A DNA stretch of 41,595 nt from Tyzzerella sp963558545. GTDB lineage: Bacteria; Bacillota; Clostridia; Lachnospirales; CAG-274. Where the stretch lies: contig NZ_CAUWHO010000016.1 of NCBI RefSeq assembly GCF_963558545.1, positions 1 through 41,595 of the forward strand, in the 5' to 3' direction. Shown here one piece after another: positions 18,319-27,828 of this stretch. A model generated the notes under the pieces. The model was given only the letters and a program-made list of their open reading frames with translations. It searched no databases and was not told where the DNA came from. The translations under genes were made by a program, and so were the position numbers. Numbering within the stretch: position 1 is the stretch's first letter; each line of letters begins with the position of its first letter.

Positions 18319-21300
18319 TTAGTAATTATCATATCTGTTTAAATATTCTTCGTATTGATATCTATCCATTAAGACATCACGTTGCTTGCTACCATTTTCA
18401 GAAGATACAATGCCTCTGTCTTCTAGTTCTTCTATTATTCTAGCAGCTCTGTTATAACCTATCCTAAATTGTCTTTGTATCATAGATGTAGATGCTTTTC
18501 CTTTTTTTACTAAAAAAGATATTACATCTTCTGTAAGCTCATCGGAATTATCAGATGATATATTATCATTAGATTTTGCAGAATTTTCTATTTTATTAAT
18601 TATATTTTCATCATAATTAGGTGAACTATTTTCTTTTATAAAGGTTACTATATGTTCCACTTCCTTGTCGGATATAAAAGCACCTTGTATCCTTAAAGGC
18701 TTGTTCATATCAACAGACCTAAAGAGCATATCACCTTTACCAAGGAGCTTTTCTGCACCAACTGTGTCTAAAACAGTACGAGAATCTGTTCCACTAGACA
18801 CAGCAAAGGCTATCCTAGATGGTATATTTGCTTTAATAAGACCTGTTATAACATCAACAGAAGGTCTTTGTGTTGCTATAATAAGGTGTATACCAGCAGC
18901 CCTTGCAAGTTGGGCAAGCCTACATATAGATGCCTCTACTTCTTTTGCAGCAACCATCATAAGGTCTGCAAGCTCATCTATAATAATAATTATTTGAGGT
19001 AGCTTTGGCTCATTATTTTCTTCTTTTAAAGAATTGTAGCCTACAAGATTTCTAGTACCTGTTTGGGCAAAAAGGTTATATCTTTCCATCATTTCAGATA
19101 CAGCCCAATTTAAAACACCAGCAGCCTTTTCTGGCTCTGTAACAACAGGTGTTAAAAGATGTGGTATACCGTTATAAACACTAAGCTCTACTACTTTTGG
19201 GTCTATCATCATAAGTTTAACTTCTTCTGGGTTAGCTTTGTATAGTATACTTGTTATAAGTGTGTTTATACAAACACTTTTACCAGAGCCAGTAGCACCA
19301 GCTATAAGCATATGTGGCATTTTTGCAATATCAGTAACAATAACATTACCTGTAATATCTTTTCCTAAGCCAAAAGCAACTTTTGAAGGAAACTTTTGAA
19401 ATTTTTCTGCACATATTACTTCACTTAAAAATACACTTTTAACTTCTTTATTAGGTATTTCTATACCAACGGCAGATTTACCAGGTATGGGAGCTTCTAT
19501 CCTAATAGAGCTAGCAGCAAGGCTAAGAGCAAGGTTATCAGCAAGGCCTAATATTTTGCTTACCTTTATACCATCTTCTATGGATAGCTCATATCTTGTA
19601 ACAGAAGGTCCTTTGCTTATGTTTATTACTTGAGCATTTACATTAAAGCTTTTTAGTGTTTTAACTAGTATATAAGAGTTTTCCCTAAGCTCAATATCGT
19701 TATTTTCATCTATTACATTAGGATTTTTAGATAAGAATGATAGCTGAGGGAAAATATATTCTTTTTTTACATCTTCTTCAACATATAAATTTGTTACCAT
19801 TTTTTCAACATCAGGTTTTATAATAATAGGTTCATTTATATTTTGTTCTTTTTCTTCCATTTTGTCAACATTTTTATATGATTTATTGTTAATATTATTA
19901 TTTTGGTTTATTATAGTAAACCCATCGTTATCTTTTTTCATATAAGATGTGTTGTTATTTTGAGTTGGTGCTATGTTATTAGATAATACTTTATCCTTGT
20001 TATCATCATAATCTAAAGGTGTGGTAGTATGTAATAATAAATCTTCATCATCATCTAAAGTAATATCATTTGATAGAGGTATATTTTCATTATCATTTAA
20101 AGATGGATTATAAGATAAATCTAAATCTAAATGGTTATTATCTTTTATATCACTATCTAAGTTTTCAGGGATATCTTCATTTATACCATCATCAAAATTA
20201 TAAAATTCGTCTAAATTGTCTAGTAAATCATCGGCTACTTCATTTTCTAAAAATTCTTCTGGAGGATTTTCAAAAATATCTTCTATAGATGTATCATTTG
20301 CAAATTTTAGGTCGATGCTAAATTTGTTATCTATAGTAGCACTTTTAGTATATTTCTTTTTACATATATTATTAACGTATTCTTCCTTAGATTTTATTTC
20401 AAATAAGTCTTTATTTTTTGTTGATATGTCATTTTCAAAATCTTTTATTATATTTGCCGTTGTAGAATATATGTTGCTATCTAAGGTGTTATTTAAGTTT
20501 TTATTAGATATATCTATATTATTGGCCTTAGTAGTATTATTTAGATTTTTATTATTATAATTTTGTGGGTTATTTATTTCATCTATTGCAAAAAGAATTT
20601 TTTTGTCCTTGTTTGATTTAGGATTTTTATTCATATCAAAAAAAACTGGTTTTTCTATGCGTTTGTATTTATCTATACCATCAAATAGGTAATTATCGTA
20701 CCTTTTTATTATTCTTCTAGGTGTTTCAAACTCGGTATTACTTAGTATAATATCAGGGTTAGGCAGTTTTTTTGGTGTTCTTTTACTTATAGGTGGTGGA
20801 GGGGGTTGCTCTATTTCTTGTTCTTCTTCATAGTATGAACTACTATTTTTTCTATCTAATATAATTTCTTTTATTTTTGAAAAAATACTTTTTCTATTTA
20901 AATTATCTACATTTTTATCGTCTTTAAAGTCTTCTTTAACATCATATTCGTAGTAAAAATAATTAGATAGGTTTTTAAAACTTGTATAAACAGTTTTAAA
21001 AAATGATTTGCCAGCTAATAAAAATATACTAGCTACAAATAAAATTAAAATAACAATATAACTTCCAAGAACACCTATTATTTTTATAAATAAATCTCCT
21101 ATTAAAGCACCTAAAATACCACCATCTAAAAATTTTGCTGTTCTATATTCATTAGCTAAATATGTAAAATAGCTTGAAAAATTATTTATATCTTGCCTAG
21201 TTATAATATGAAAAAAGCTTATTAAAAGAATAAATGATATTATAGCTAATACTAGCTTAAAAATATTTATTTTATTAGTTTGTACAAAAAATATATATAC

Positions 21301-21555
21301 ACTAGATACAATCATTATTATAGGTAAAAAATAAGCACCTATTCCAAATAACCCCTTAAAAAAGCTGCTAAGTGCCTTTCCTAAAAAACCTCCACTGCCA
21401 AAAAATATACTTATTATAAGTAAAATGCTAAAGCATATTATAAGTATAGATGTTACCTCTAAGGATAGGCTAGCACTAACAGGACTTTTAGGAGGTATTA
21501 AGTGTTTTTGCTTTTTGTGTTTTAGATTTTCCTTTTTATTTTCTGTTTTAGCCAT
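18319..21555 (-). CDS. ftsK: DNA translocase FtsK/SpoIIIE
   Basis: A septal ATP-driven pump that moves chromosomal DNA through the closing septum, or into the forespore for SpoIIIE. Order: four or five N-terminal membrane helices (about 28-190), a very long linker (about 200-610), the alpha/beta motor with Walker A GATGSGKS near 753-760 and Walker B IIIIDELADL, and a C-terminal winged-helix gamma domain (about 1010-1070; TSMIQRQFRIGYNRAARIIEELE) that reads KOPS/SRS-type sites. At 1078 residues it is longer than the usual 750-900, the extra being Asn/Asp-rich linker with a QPPPPP segment. AAGGAAG precedes the ATG. Confidence 0.92.
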   Translation of the reverse strand: MAKTENKKENLKHKKQKHLIPPKSPVSASLSLEVTSILIICFSILLIISIFFGSGGFLGKALSSFFKGLFGIGAYFLPIIMIVSSVYIFFVQTNKINIFKLVLAIISFILLISFFHIITRQDINNFSSYFTYLANEYRTAKFLDGGILGALIGDLFIKIIGVLGSYIVILILFVASIFLLAGKSFFKTVYTSFKNLSNYFYYEYDVKEDFKDDKNVDNLNRKSIFSKIKEIILDRKNSSSYYEEEQEIEQPPPPPISKRTPKKLPNPDIILSNTEFETPRRIIKRYDNYLFDGIDKYKRIEKPVFFDMNKNPKSNKDKKILFAIDEINNPQNYNNKNLNNTTKANNIDISNKNLNNTLDSNIYSTTANIIKDFENDISTKNKDLFEIKSKEEYVNNICKKKYTKSATIDNKFSIDLKFANDTSIEDIFENPPEEFLENEVADDLLDNLDEFYNFDDGINEDIPENLDSDIKDNNHLDLDLSYNPSLNDNENIPLSNDITLDDDEDLLLHTTTPLDYDDNKDKVLSNNIAPTQNNNTSYMKKDNDGFTIINQNNNINNKSYKNVDKMEEKEQNINEPIIIKPDVEKMVTNLYVEEDVKKEYIFPQLSFLSKNPNVIDENNDIELRENSYILVKTLKSFNVNAQVINISKGPSVTRYELSIEDGIKVSKILGLADNLALSLAASSIRIEAPIPGKSAVGIEIPNKEVKSVFLSEVICAEKFQKFPSKVAFGLGKDITGNVIVTDIAKMPHMLIAGATGSGKSVCINTLITSILYKANPEEVKLMMIDPKVVELSVYNGIPHLLTPVVTEPEKAAGVLNWAVSEMMERYNLFAQTGTRNLVGYNSLKEENNEPKLPQIIIIIDELADLMMVAAKEVEASICRLAQLARAAGIHLIIATQRPSVDVITGLIKANIPSRIAFAVSSGTDSRTVLDTVGAEKLLGKGDMLFRSVDMNKPLRIQGAFISDKEVEHIVTFIKENSSPNYDENIINKIENSAKSNDNISSDNSDELTEDVISFLVKKGKASTSMIQRQFRIGYNRAARIIEELEDRGIVSSENGSKQRDVLMDRYQYEEYLNRYDNY

Positions 21556-21585
21556 TTAAAAACTTCCTTTGTAATATACTTAAAA

Positions 21586-22761
21586 TTATTTATTTATAAA
21601 ACTTTTTTCTATGTTTATTATACATTTATATCTTTTATCTAAGGCAGATACATTAGATTTTATATCAGATATAAGTTTTGTTTCTTTTTCTTTTGAAAAG
21701 TTATAGGGTATAACTAAATCAAATATAAAATTTATCCTATTTTGTCCATCTACAAGCCTATGGTCGTGAGTGTCTAGCTCATCATCATAATTTTTAAAAA
21801 CATTTTTTATAGTGTCTAGTATAGTTTGTATTCTTTCATCATTTACATTTACAGGGTCCATATGGATAGTTAAAAATATATTAAGTTCTTTTTGGATATG
21901 TTTTTCTATAAGGTCTATTGTTTCGTGAGATTTAGTTATGTCTATATTGCTAGGCACTTCTACGTGTAAAGATGCTATACTTTTATTAGGGCCGTAGTTA
22001 TGAACTAATATATCGTGTACTCCTATAACGCCATCGTAGCTAATAGCAATAGATTTAATTTTTTCTGCAAGCTCATTATCAATAGCTTCTCCTAAAAGAG
22101 GAGATAAAGTTTCTTTAGCAAGGTTAAAGCCAGAATACATTAAAAATAGTGCTACAAATATACCAAAATACCCATCGAGATTAATATTAAAAAATTTAAA
22201 TATTATTAAAGATACAATAGTTACAGAAGTTACTATAACATCATTACGGCTATCTGTTGCAGTTGCTATTAAAGAATGAGAATTTATTAAAGTTCCTATT
22301 TTTTTGTTAAACATAGCTTGCCATATTTTTATTAATACAGTAATTAATAAAATAAATATAGTTATATAGCTAAAAGATATAGTTTCTGGATTTATAATTT
22401 TAAAGAAAGAAGCTCTTAAAAACTCAAAGCCTATAAGTATTATGATAAAAGATACTACAAGTCCTGATATATATTCCATTCTACCGTGGCCAAAAGGGTG
22501 CTCCTCATCGGCAGGTTTTGCTCCTAGCTTAAACCCTACTAATGTAATTATAGAGGATAGGCTATCAGAAAGGTTATTAAAAGAGTCTGCCATTATGGCA
22601 ACGCTATTAATTAAAACACCTACTAAAAATTTTATAATAAATAGTATTACATTGCTAGATATACCAACTAAACTACCTAGCTCACCATATTTTGTTCTAA
22701 CATTTTCATTTTTTATATTTTTATAGTCTTTTATAAATAATTTTACTAATAAATTTGTCAT
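21586..22761 (-). CDS. Cation diffusion facilitator metal exporter
   Basis: A 391-residue CDF transporter with six membrane helices and a cytoplasmic C-terminal metal-sensing domain. Helix 2 carries ADSFNNLSDS and helix 5 ATDSRNDV; the HPFGHGRMEYISG loop is family-typical. The metal sites read DxxxN and DxxxD, without the His of the HxxxD zinc sites, which suggests Mn2+ or Fe2+ rather than Zn2+ (inference). The C-terminus has further His/Asp residues (DELDTHDHRL). AGGAGGT precedes the ATG. It heads the minus-strand operon with ftsK 30 bases downstream. Confidence 0.85.
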   Translation of the reverse strand: MTNLLVKLFIKDYKNIKNENVRTKYGELGSLVGISSNVILFIIKFLVGVLINSVAIMADSFNNLSDSLSSIITLVGFKLGAKPADEEHPFGHGRMEYISGLVVSFIIILIGFEFLRASFFKIINPETISFSYITIFILLITVLIKIWQAMFNKKIGTLINSHSLIATATDSRNDVIVTSVTIVSLIIFKFFNINLDGYFGIFVALFLMYSGFNLAKETLSPLLGEAIDNELAEKIKSIAISYDGVIGVHDILVHNYGPNKSIASLHVEVPSNIDITKSHETIDLIEKHIQKELNIFLTIHMDPVNVNDERIQTILDTIKNVFKNYDDELDTHDHRLVDGQNRINFIFDLVIPYNFSKEKETKLISDIKSNVSALDKRYKCIINIEKSFINK

Positions 22762-22823
22762 TATTACCTCCTAAAAAAATAATAACATTAATAAAAATTA
22801 TAACAAATTAAACACTATAACAC

Positions 22824-22866
22824 AAGTATTTTTATTGTCGACATATAAGTATTTTTATGGTATACT
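22824..22866 (+). promoter_or_regulatory. purK promoter with a 12-bp direct repeat
   Basis: TCGACA (22838-22843), 17 bp, TATACT (22861-22866) with TGG directly before it, an extended -10. AAGTATTTTTAT occurs at 22824-22835 and again at 22847-22858, 23 bp apart, about two helical turns, flanking the -35. No purine riboswitch or PurR CCGAAC box is visible. Confidence 0.6.
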
Positions 22867-22901
22867 AAATTTAAAAATGTTTATTAGGAGTGTTTTATGC
22901 T

Positions 22902-24068
22902 ATGAAATTTTATCCATTAAATAAAAAAATAGGTATAATTGGTGGAGGACAGCTTGGCAAAATGATGATATTAGAAGCTAAAAAGCTTGGTTGTTATATA
23001 ATAGTATTAGACCCTACCAAAGACTGCCCTGCTAGTAGTATTTGTGATGAACATATAGTAGCTAGCTTTTCAGATAGAGAGGCTATATATTCCTTAGCTA
23101 AAAAATGTGATGTTATAACTTATGAATTTGAACATATAGACTATAATTGCCTTATGGAGCTTGAAGAATTGGGGCATAAAATATATCCAAGCCCAGGCTC
23201 TTTAAAGATTATTCAAAATAAATTTACACAAAAAACAGTTTTAAAAGAAAATAATATTAATGTACCTGATTTTTGTATTGTAGAGAGTATAGAAGATATA
23301 AAAAACGTTTCTTCAAAGTTTTCCTACCCAATGGTTTTAAAATCTTGCACAGGTGGATATGACGGTAAAGGTAATTACATAATAAAATGTGAAGAAGATA
23401 TAGAAAAGGGTTTTAACATATTAAATCCAAATTTAAGCACACCTTTAATGATAGAAAAGTTTGTACCATTTTATATGGAAGTATCTGTTCTTGCTTGTGG
23501 AGGCTTAAATAACGATATAAAAGTATATCCAGTAGGTAACAACATACATATAGACAATATTTTGCATAAAACAATTGTCCCTGCCAATATATCGGAAGAA
23601 AGCAAAAAAAATGCTATAAATATAGCTTATAACATTATAAATATATTTAATGGCATTGGTATGTTTTGTGTAGAATTTTTTATAACAAAAGATGGAGAGG
23701 TTTTGGTAAATGAGATAGCTCCAAGACCACATAATTCTGGACATTACACAATAGAAGGGTGTGTTACAAGCCAGTTTGAAAATCATATAAGAGCTATTTT
23801 AGGGTTACCCTTAGGTAGTACAAGCTTATTAAATCCTACTGTAATGATAAATCTACTTGGTGAAGATGGACATAAAGGAGATACTTTGGTAGAGGGACTA
23901 GTAGAGGCTCTTAATATAGATAATGTTTTTGTACATATATATGGCAAGAAACAAACAGTACCTAAAAGAAAAATGGGACATTTAACTTGTTGTATGCAAT
24001 CTCTAGAACAAGCAGAAAATAATGCAACAAAAGCTTATGATTATATAAAATTTATTTCTAAAAATTAG
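22902..24068 (+). CDS. purK: N5-carboxyaminoimidazole ribonucleotide synthase
   Basis: An ATP-grasp enzyme that carboxylates AIR with bicarbonate and ATP in purine synthesis. The 388-residue protein has IGIIGGGQLGKMM at the N-terminus, the ATP-grasp SCTGGYDGKGNY loop (about 149-160), and the carboxylate-binding VNEIAPRPHNSGHYTIEG segment (about 270-287) with CVTSQFE. Frame is open from a GTG at 22890, but that GTG lies inside the AGGAG site; the ATG at 22902 is preferred. It is followed by purE 10 bases later, the reverse of the usual purE-purK order. Confidence 0.9.
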   Translation: MKFYPLNKKIGIIGGGQLGKMMILEAKKLGCYIIVLDPTKDCPASSICDEHIVASFSDREAIYSLAKKCDVITYEFEHIDYNCLMELEELGHKIYPSPGSLKIIQNKFTQKTVLKENNINVPDFCIVESIEDIKNVSSKFSYPMVLKSCTGGYDGKGNYIIKCEEDIEKGFNILNPNLSTPLMIEKFVPFYMEVSVLACGGLNNDIKVYPVGNNIHIDNILHKTIVPANISEESKKNAINIAYNIINIFNGIGMFCVEFFITKDGEVLVNEIAPRPHNSGHYTIEGCVTSQFENHIRAILGLPLGSTSLLNPTVMINLLGEDGHKGDTLVEGLVEALNIDNVFVHIYGKKQTVPKRKMGHLTCCMQSLEQAENNATKAYDYIKFISKN

Positions 24069-24078
24069 GAGGGATAGT

Positions 24079-24594
24079 ATGACTAAAGTAGGAATTATTA
24101 TGGGAAGCGACTCAGATTTAAAGGTTATGAGCGAAGCTGCAAATATTTTAGACCAATTTAATATTGAATATGAATTAACTATTGTGTCTGCACATAGAAC
24201 ACCAGAAAGATTGTACCAATACGCACAAAGTGCAAAAGATAGAGGGTTAAAAATAATTATAGCAGGGGCAGGAGGTGCAGCTCATCTACCTGGTATGGTA
24301 GCAGCTATATCACCTTTACCTGTTATAGGTGTACCTATAAAAACAAAGGCTTTAAAAGGTGTAGATTCTTTACATTCTATAGTGCAAATGCCAGCTGGTA
24401 TACCCGTTGCAACAGTTGCTATTAATGGTGGTACAAATGCAGGGTTATTAGCCGTACAAATATTAGGTGCTTTTGATAAAGGAATTAGTGAACAAATTAA
24501 TTCTTATAGAGAGAATTTAAATAATTCTGTGCTAGAAAAGGCTAAAAATTTAGAAGAAATAGGGTATAAAAAATATATTAAAGAATTTATGTAA
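24079..24594 (+). CDS. purE: N5-CAIR mutase, class I PurE
   Basis: Moves the carboxylate of N5-CAIR to C4 to give CAIR. The 171-residue protein shows GSDSDLKVM (about 9-17), SAHRTPE (38-44 region, with the catalytic His), AGAGGAAHLPG and PVIGVPI, the class I set that works with PurK; class II enzymes do not need PurK. AGGAGGG precedes the ATG. No other de novo purine genes are in the window. I see no clear terminator in the 250 bases after it. Confidence 0.92.
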   Translation: MTKVGIIMGSDSDLKVMSEAANILDQFNIEYELTIVSAHRTPERLYQYAQSAKDRGLKIIIAGAGGAAHLPGMVAAISPLPVIGVPIKTKALKGVDSLHSIVQMPAGIPVATVAINGGTNAGLLAVQILGAFDKGISEQINSYRENLNNSVLEKAKNLEEIGYKKYIKEFM

Positions 24595-24744
24595 AATATT
24601 TATAGTATATAAAATTTGTTTTTAGCTTTTTTAATAAAGTTTTAACTAATTATATATTAATATTATTATGACATTTTTTGCGTTTTTTTGTTAGGTGTGT
24701 TTTATACCCTAGTAAAAGAATTTAATAAATTTTGTACAACCCTA

Positions 24745-24773
24745 TTGAAAATGCTAAATAACTGTGATAAAAT
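24745..24773 (+). promoter_or_regulatory. Promoter of the XRE gene
   Basis: TTGAAA (24745-24750), 17 bp, TAAAAT (24768-24773), with TGA before the -10. The leader before 24849 contains TATATCATT and AAUGGUAUA-like arms (24783-24791 and 24814-24822 region) that can form a 9-bp stem with one G-U pair. The remainder of the 254-bp gap 24595-24848 shows nothing else I can name. Confidence 0.55.
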
Positions 24774-24848
24774 GTTACAAGGTATATCATTTGTATGTAG
24801 TTTTTAGTATGAATGGTATATTTTAATTTTTATTTTGGAGGTATTTAA

Positions 24849-25226
24849 ATGGATCACAATAAAATAATTGGTTCAAATGTTAGATTTGAAAGACAGAAAA
24901 GAAACCTTACCATTGATGAACTTTCAGAAATCTTAAATATTGCACCAGGTTTTTTAGGACTAATTGAAAGAGGGCAAAGAGGTACTAGTATAAAAAACTT
25001 ATGTAGGATTGCTAATTTCTTTAGCATTACATTAGATCAGCTTATTACGTGTCCTTCAGATGAGAGAATGGTTATAAAAGAAGAACCTAATATTGAGAAA
25101 AAAAGAACAACTATCGCAACTTATATTAGTAGTATGGACGAACAAGAATTAGATTTTGTTATAGGTACTATGAAAAATTTTAAAAAATATGTTTCTAATA
25201 AAAATGGAGAAAAAGAAGATATTTAG
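24849..25226 (+). CDS. XRE-family transcriptional regulator
   Basis: A 125-residue protein with an N-terminal helix-turn-helix (about 6-62; LTIDELSEILNIAPGFLGLIERGQRGTS... spans helices 2 and 3) and a charged C-terminal helix (about 90-115, SMDEQELDFVIGTMKNF) probably for dimerisation. It is preceded by a good promoter and TTGGAGGT, and followed by its own terminator, so it is monocistronic. Targets unknown. The adjacent diguanylate cyclase pair has a separate promoter; a regulatory link is possible but not shown. Confidence 0.8.
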   Translation: MDHNKIIGSNVRFERQKRNLTIDELSEILNIAPGFLGLIERGQRGTSIKNLCRIANFFSITLDQLITCPSDERMVIKEEPNIEKKRTTIATYISSMDEQELDFVIGTMKNFKKYVSNKNGEKEDI

Positions 25227-25243
25227 TAAAATAATAGTGTGAT

Positions 25244-25307
25244 AAAAAGTAGATAAAATAAAAGCTTATGGTTTAAACTATATATTTTGTTTTAGCTACT
25301 TTTTTTA
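25244..25307 (+). terminator. Terminator after the XRE gene
   Basis: AAAAAGTAG (25244-25252) pairs with CTACTTTTT (about 25296-25304), extended inward by an AT-rich stem with one mismatch and two G-U pairs, then a run of T. The stem is about 21 bp. Confidence 0.7.
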
Positions 25308-25354
25308 TTTTTTATTATATATGGAAATATTTGTATTAATAATTTAATTTATTA

Positions 25355-25383
25355 TTGTAATTTTAATGTATATATATTATAAT
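25355..25383 (+). promoter_or_regulatory. Promoter of the diguanylate cyclase pair
   Basis: TTGTAA (25355-25360), 17 bp, TATAAT (25378-25383), 38 bp before the ATG at 25421. No c-di-GMP riboswitch fold is seen in the short leader. Confidence 0.55.
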
Positions 25384-25420
25384 ATATAAAATAAGTATAA
25401 ATATATTAAGGGGGGATAAT

Positions 25421-26614
25421 ATGGGTATTGCTACTATAATATTTTTTAGTTTTAATTATTATATTTTTAAATATGTATCAAAAATTTTAACAAACTTCAA
25501 AAAAATAAAATTAATTTATATATTAATGGCTTTAACTAATACGTCTTTAATGCTATTAGCTTATAAATTAAAATTCCCTTACTATATTTCATATTTTTGT
25601 GTATTGTCGACATTAACTATAGAGTTTTTAATATTTTCTAAGGCTAAGTTTATACAAGCATTTATTTGTAGCGGAATATTGATTATTAATATTAGTATTA
25701 TGCAAATGTTATTTGTGCCTATTTATTCTTATATTATAGGTATGACTCCATTTGAGATGTTTAATGATGAAAAAATGTTTTTTTATGGGTTAGCATTATT
25801 ATTTATTATACTATTTATTATCCTTAAAATAAGTTTAAAGTTTATATCGTCTGGAGATATTATTAAAATTTCAACTGCACCTGTTTATGCTTATATGATA
25901 TCTACTGTAATAATGTTTATTTTACTATTTACAATAGTAGATGTTATAGTATTACAAAGTAAATATTATACTACGGATTATATGATAATGCTTACAACTA
26001 TACCGATATTAAACGGTATATTGTTTTATATGTTATTTTTTTACAGTATAAAAAGTGTTAAAAAGGTTGTTTTTAAAAGAAAGTCTGATGAATTAGAGCT
26101 TATCAAAATGAAAAATAATATTAATAAAAAAAATATAGAAGATAAAATATTAAAAGATGATTTAACAGCTTGTTACAATAGAAAATATATAATGGAAGAT
26201 TTAAAGGATAAATATAAAAGAAATATATATAACTTTTGTATTTTGTTTGTAGATATAGATGGACTAAAAAATGTTAATGATAATTTAGGACACGAAATTG
26301 GCGATGAATACATAATAAATGTTAGCAAAGTTTTAAAAAATTCTGTTAGAGAAAAAGACATAATATCTAGAATAGGTGGAGATGAATTTATTATAATTTT
26401 AACAGATATAAAAGAAGAAGAGGTAAGTATTGTTTTAGATAGGATTTACAAAAAAATTAAAACATTAGATAATCTTACAAAAGATTATAAAGTATCTGCA
26501 AGTATAGGTACTATATTTATAGATGAAACTTTATTACAAACTGGAATTGAAAATATTATTAAAATTGCTGATGATAAAATGAGGCTTCAAAAGATTCATT
26601 CAAAAGGAGAATAA
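25421..26614 (+). CDS. Membrane diguanylate cyclase with I-site
   Basis: Makes c-di-GMP from two GTP. The first 210 residues form about six or seven membrane helices (similar in layout to AgrC-type sensor domains; no Pfam name assigned), then a short coiled helix and a GGDEF domain (about 238-395). Catalytic motif RIGGDEF at 319-323 is intact, the Mg-binding DIDGLKNVND is present, and REKD five residues before GGDEF is an inhibitory RxxD site, so the enzyme should be product-inhibited. AAGGGGGGAT precedes the ATG. The downstream paralogue starts 7 bases after its stop. Confidence 0.85.
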   Translation: MGIATIIFFSFNYYIFKYVSKILTNFKKIKLIYILMALTNTSLMLLAYKLKFPYYISYFCVLSTLTIEFLIFSKAKFIQAFICSGILIINISIMQMLFVPIYSYIIGMTPFEMFNDEKMFFYGLALLFIILFIILKISLKFISSGDIIKISTAPVYAYMISTVIMFILLFTIVDVIVLQSKYYTTDYMIMLTTIPILNGILFYMLFFYSIKSVKKVVFKRKSDELELIKMKNNINKKNIEDKILKDDLTACYNRKYIMEDLKDKYKRNIYNFCILFVDIDGLKNVNDNLGHEIGDEYIINVSKVLKNSVREKDIISRIGGDEFIIILTDIKEEEVSIVLDRIYKKIKTLDNLTKDYKVSASIGTIFIDETLLQTGIENIIKIADDKMRLQKIHSKGE

Positions 26615-26620
26615 TTTTAA

Positions 26621-27826
26621 ATGTTAAAAATAATTTGTTTTTTATTATTTGTAATATATAGTTATACAGCACTTTTATACTCATCTAAATTATTTTTAAA
26701 TAATATAAAAAGACCTAGATGTATTTATACTAGTACGATTTTAAATTTTATTATAGTTGGAATAATTTTAAAGTTTGAAATTATTGTATACGAATGGGTA
26801 TTTATGGTTGTCTATTTTATACTTATGTGTATTCAATTAAAACGTATATATAATGCAGAGTGGGTTAAAAACGTATTTATTACGCTATATTTTGTAATAA
26901 ACTTTTTTTCAGTAAGATTAATATATATATGTATTTATTCTATATTAAAAAATACACCTATTTATATGATTGTTGAAGACTTTAATGCAATAACAATTGT
27001 AACAATATTAAGTTTTATAACAGTTATTATATATATGCTCTTATTTCTATTTTTTATTCCTATTAAATATATACATATGATAGTTACAGACAAAGAAAAT
27101 TTAAAATTTGCTATTGGTATATTAATTAGTATATATACTTTTATAATAATTAATACAGGTAATATACATATTGAAAAAAATCCAATGTTTATTCATATAT
27201 TGTACATAAAATCGGCTGTATGTGCTATTATAGGTTTTTTTACCACTAGTATATATTGTTATTTATTTTCTAAATTACAACTATATGTAGTAAAAGCAGA
27301 AAATATAGAAAAGGAAATACAACAGGAAGAAATTGTATTAAAACAACTAGAATATGAGGCAAACCACGATTATTTTACGTCTTGTTTAAAGAGAGATGTT
27401 ATATATAAAAAGATAGATGATATTTTATCAGGAGTTCCATTTTTTTGTATAGCTTTTATAGATATAGATGGGCTTAAAACAACAAATGATGTATATGGGC
27501 ACGACGAAGGAGATTTTTATATAAAAGCTGTGGCAGATATATTAAATTCAGAATTTATAGGAAAAGCCATAGGTAGAATAGGTGGAGATGAGTTTTTAGT
27601 AGTTTTAGAGCATACAGATATTTATGCAACTATGAAGTGCGTTATTAGATGCTTTGAAAGGGCAGAAAACATTAGTAAAGCTTTTGATAAGCCATATAGT
27701 ACATCTATAAGTTATGGAGTTGTAGAAATTACACCAGATAATAACCTTTCTAGAGATGAGATAATAAAACTTGCTGATATGCAAATGTATAACTTTAAAA
27801 AAGCTAGAAAGAAAAATAGAAAATAG
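26621..27826 (+). CDS. Membrane diguanylate cyclase without I-site
   Basis: A 401-residue paralogue of the preceding protein: about six or seven membrane helices (residues 1-215), a helix rich in Glu/Gln (about 225-248) and a GGDEF domain with DIDGLKTTND and intact GGDEF at 321-325. The position of the RxxD inhibitory site reads FIGK, so feedback control seems lost. Its ribosome site (AAAGGAG, 26604-26610) lies inside the end of the upstream gene, so the pair is translated from one mRNA. The membrane halves have diverged more than the catalytic halves, pointing to different signals. Confidence 0.85.
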   Translation: MLKIICFLLFVIYSYTALLYSSKLFLNNIKRPRCIYTSTILNFIIVGIILKFEIIVYEWVFMVVYFILMCIQLKRIYNAEWVKNVFITLYFVINFFSVRLIYICIYSILKNTPIYMIVEDFNAITIVTILSFITVIIYMLLFLFFIPIKYIHMIVTDKENLKFAIGILISIYTFIIINTGNIHIEKNPMFIHILYIKSAVCAIIGFFTTSIYCYLFSKLQLYVVKAENIEKEIQQEEIVLKQLEYEANHDYFTSCLKRDVIYKKIDDILSGVPFFCIAFIDIDGLKTTNDVYGHDEGDFYIKAVADILNSEFIGKAIGRIGGDEFLVVLEHTDIYATMKCVIRCFERAENISKAFDKPYSTSISYGVVEITPDNNLSRDEIIKLADMQMYNFKKARKKNRK

Positions 27827-27828
27827 TT

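Noticed and set aside
18303..18321. Third copy of the start of the 127-bp repeat (CAATTAAG-TATGA)
   Set aside because: About 16 of 19 bases match, but the match is short, AT-rich, and lies in a coding boundary; probably chance.
22867..22901. Purine riboswitch before purK
   Set aside because: The leader is only about 30 bases, too short for the aptamer.
25384..25420. c-di-GMP riboswitch before the cyclase pair
   Set aside because: No conserved GEMM core and too little leader sequence.
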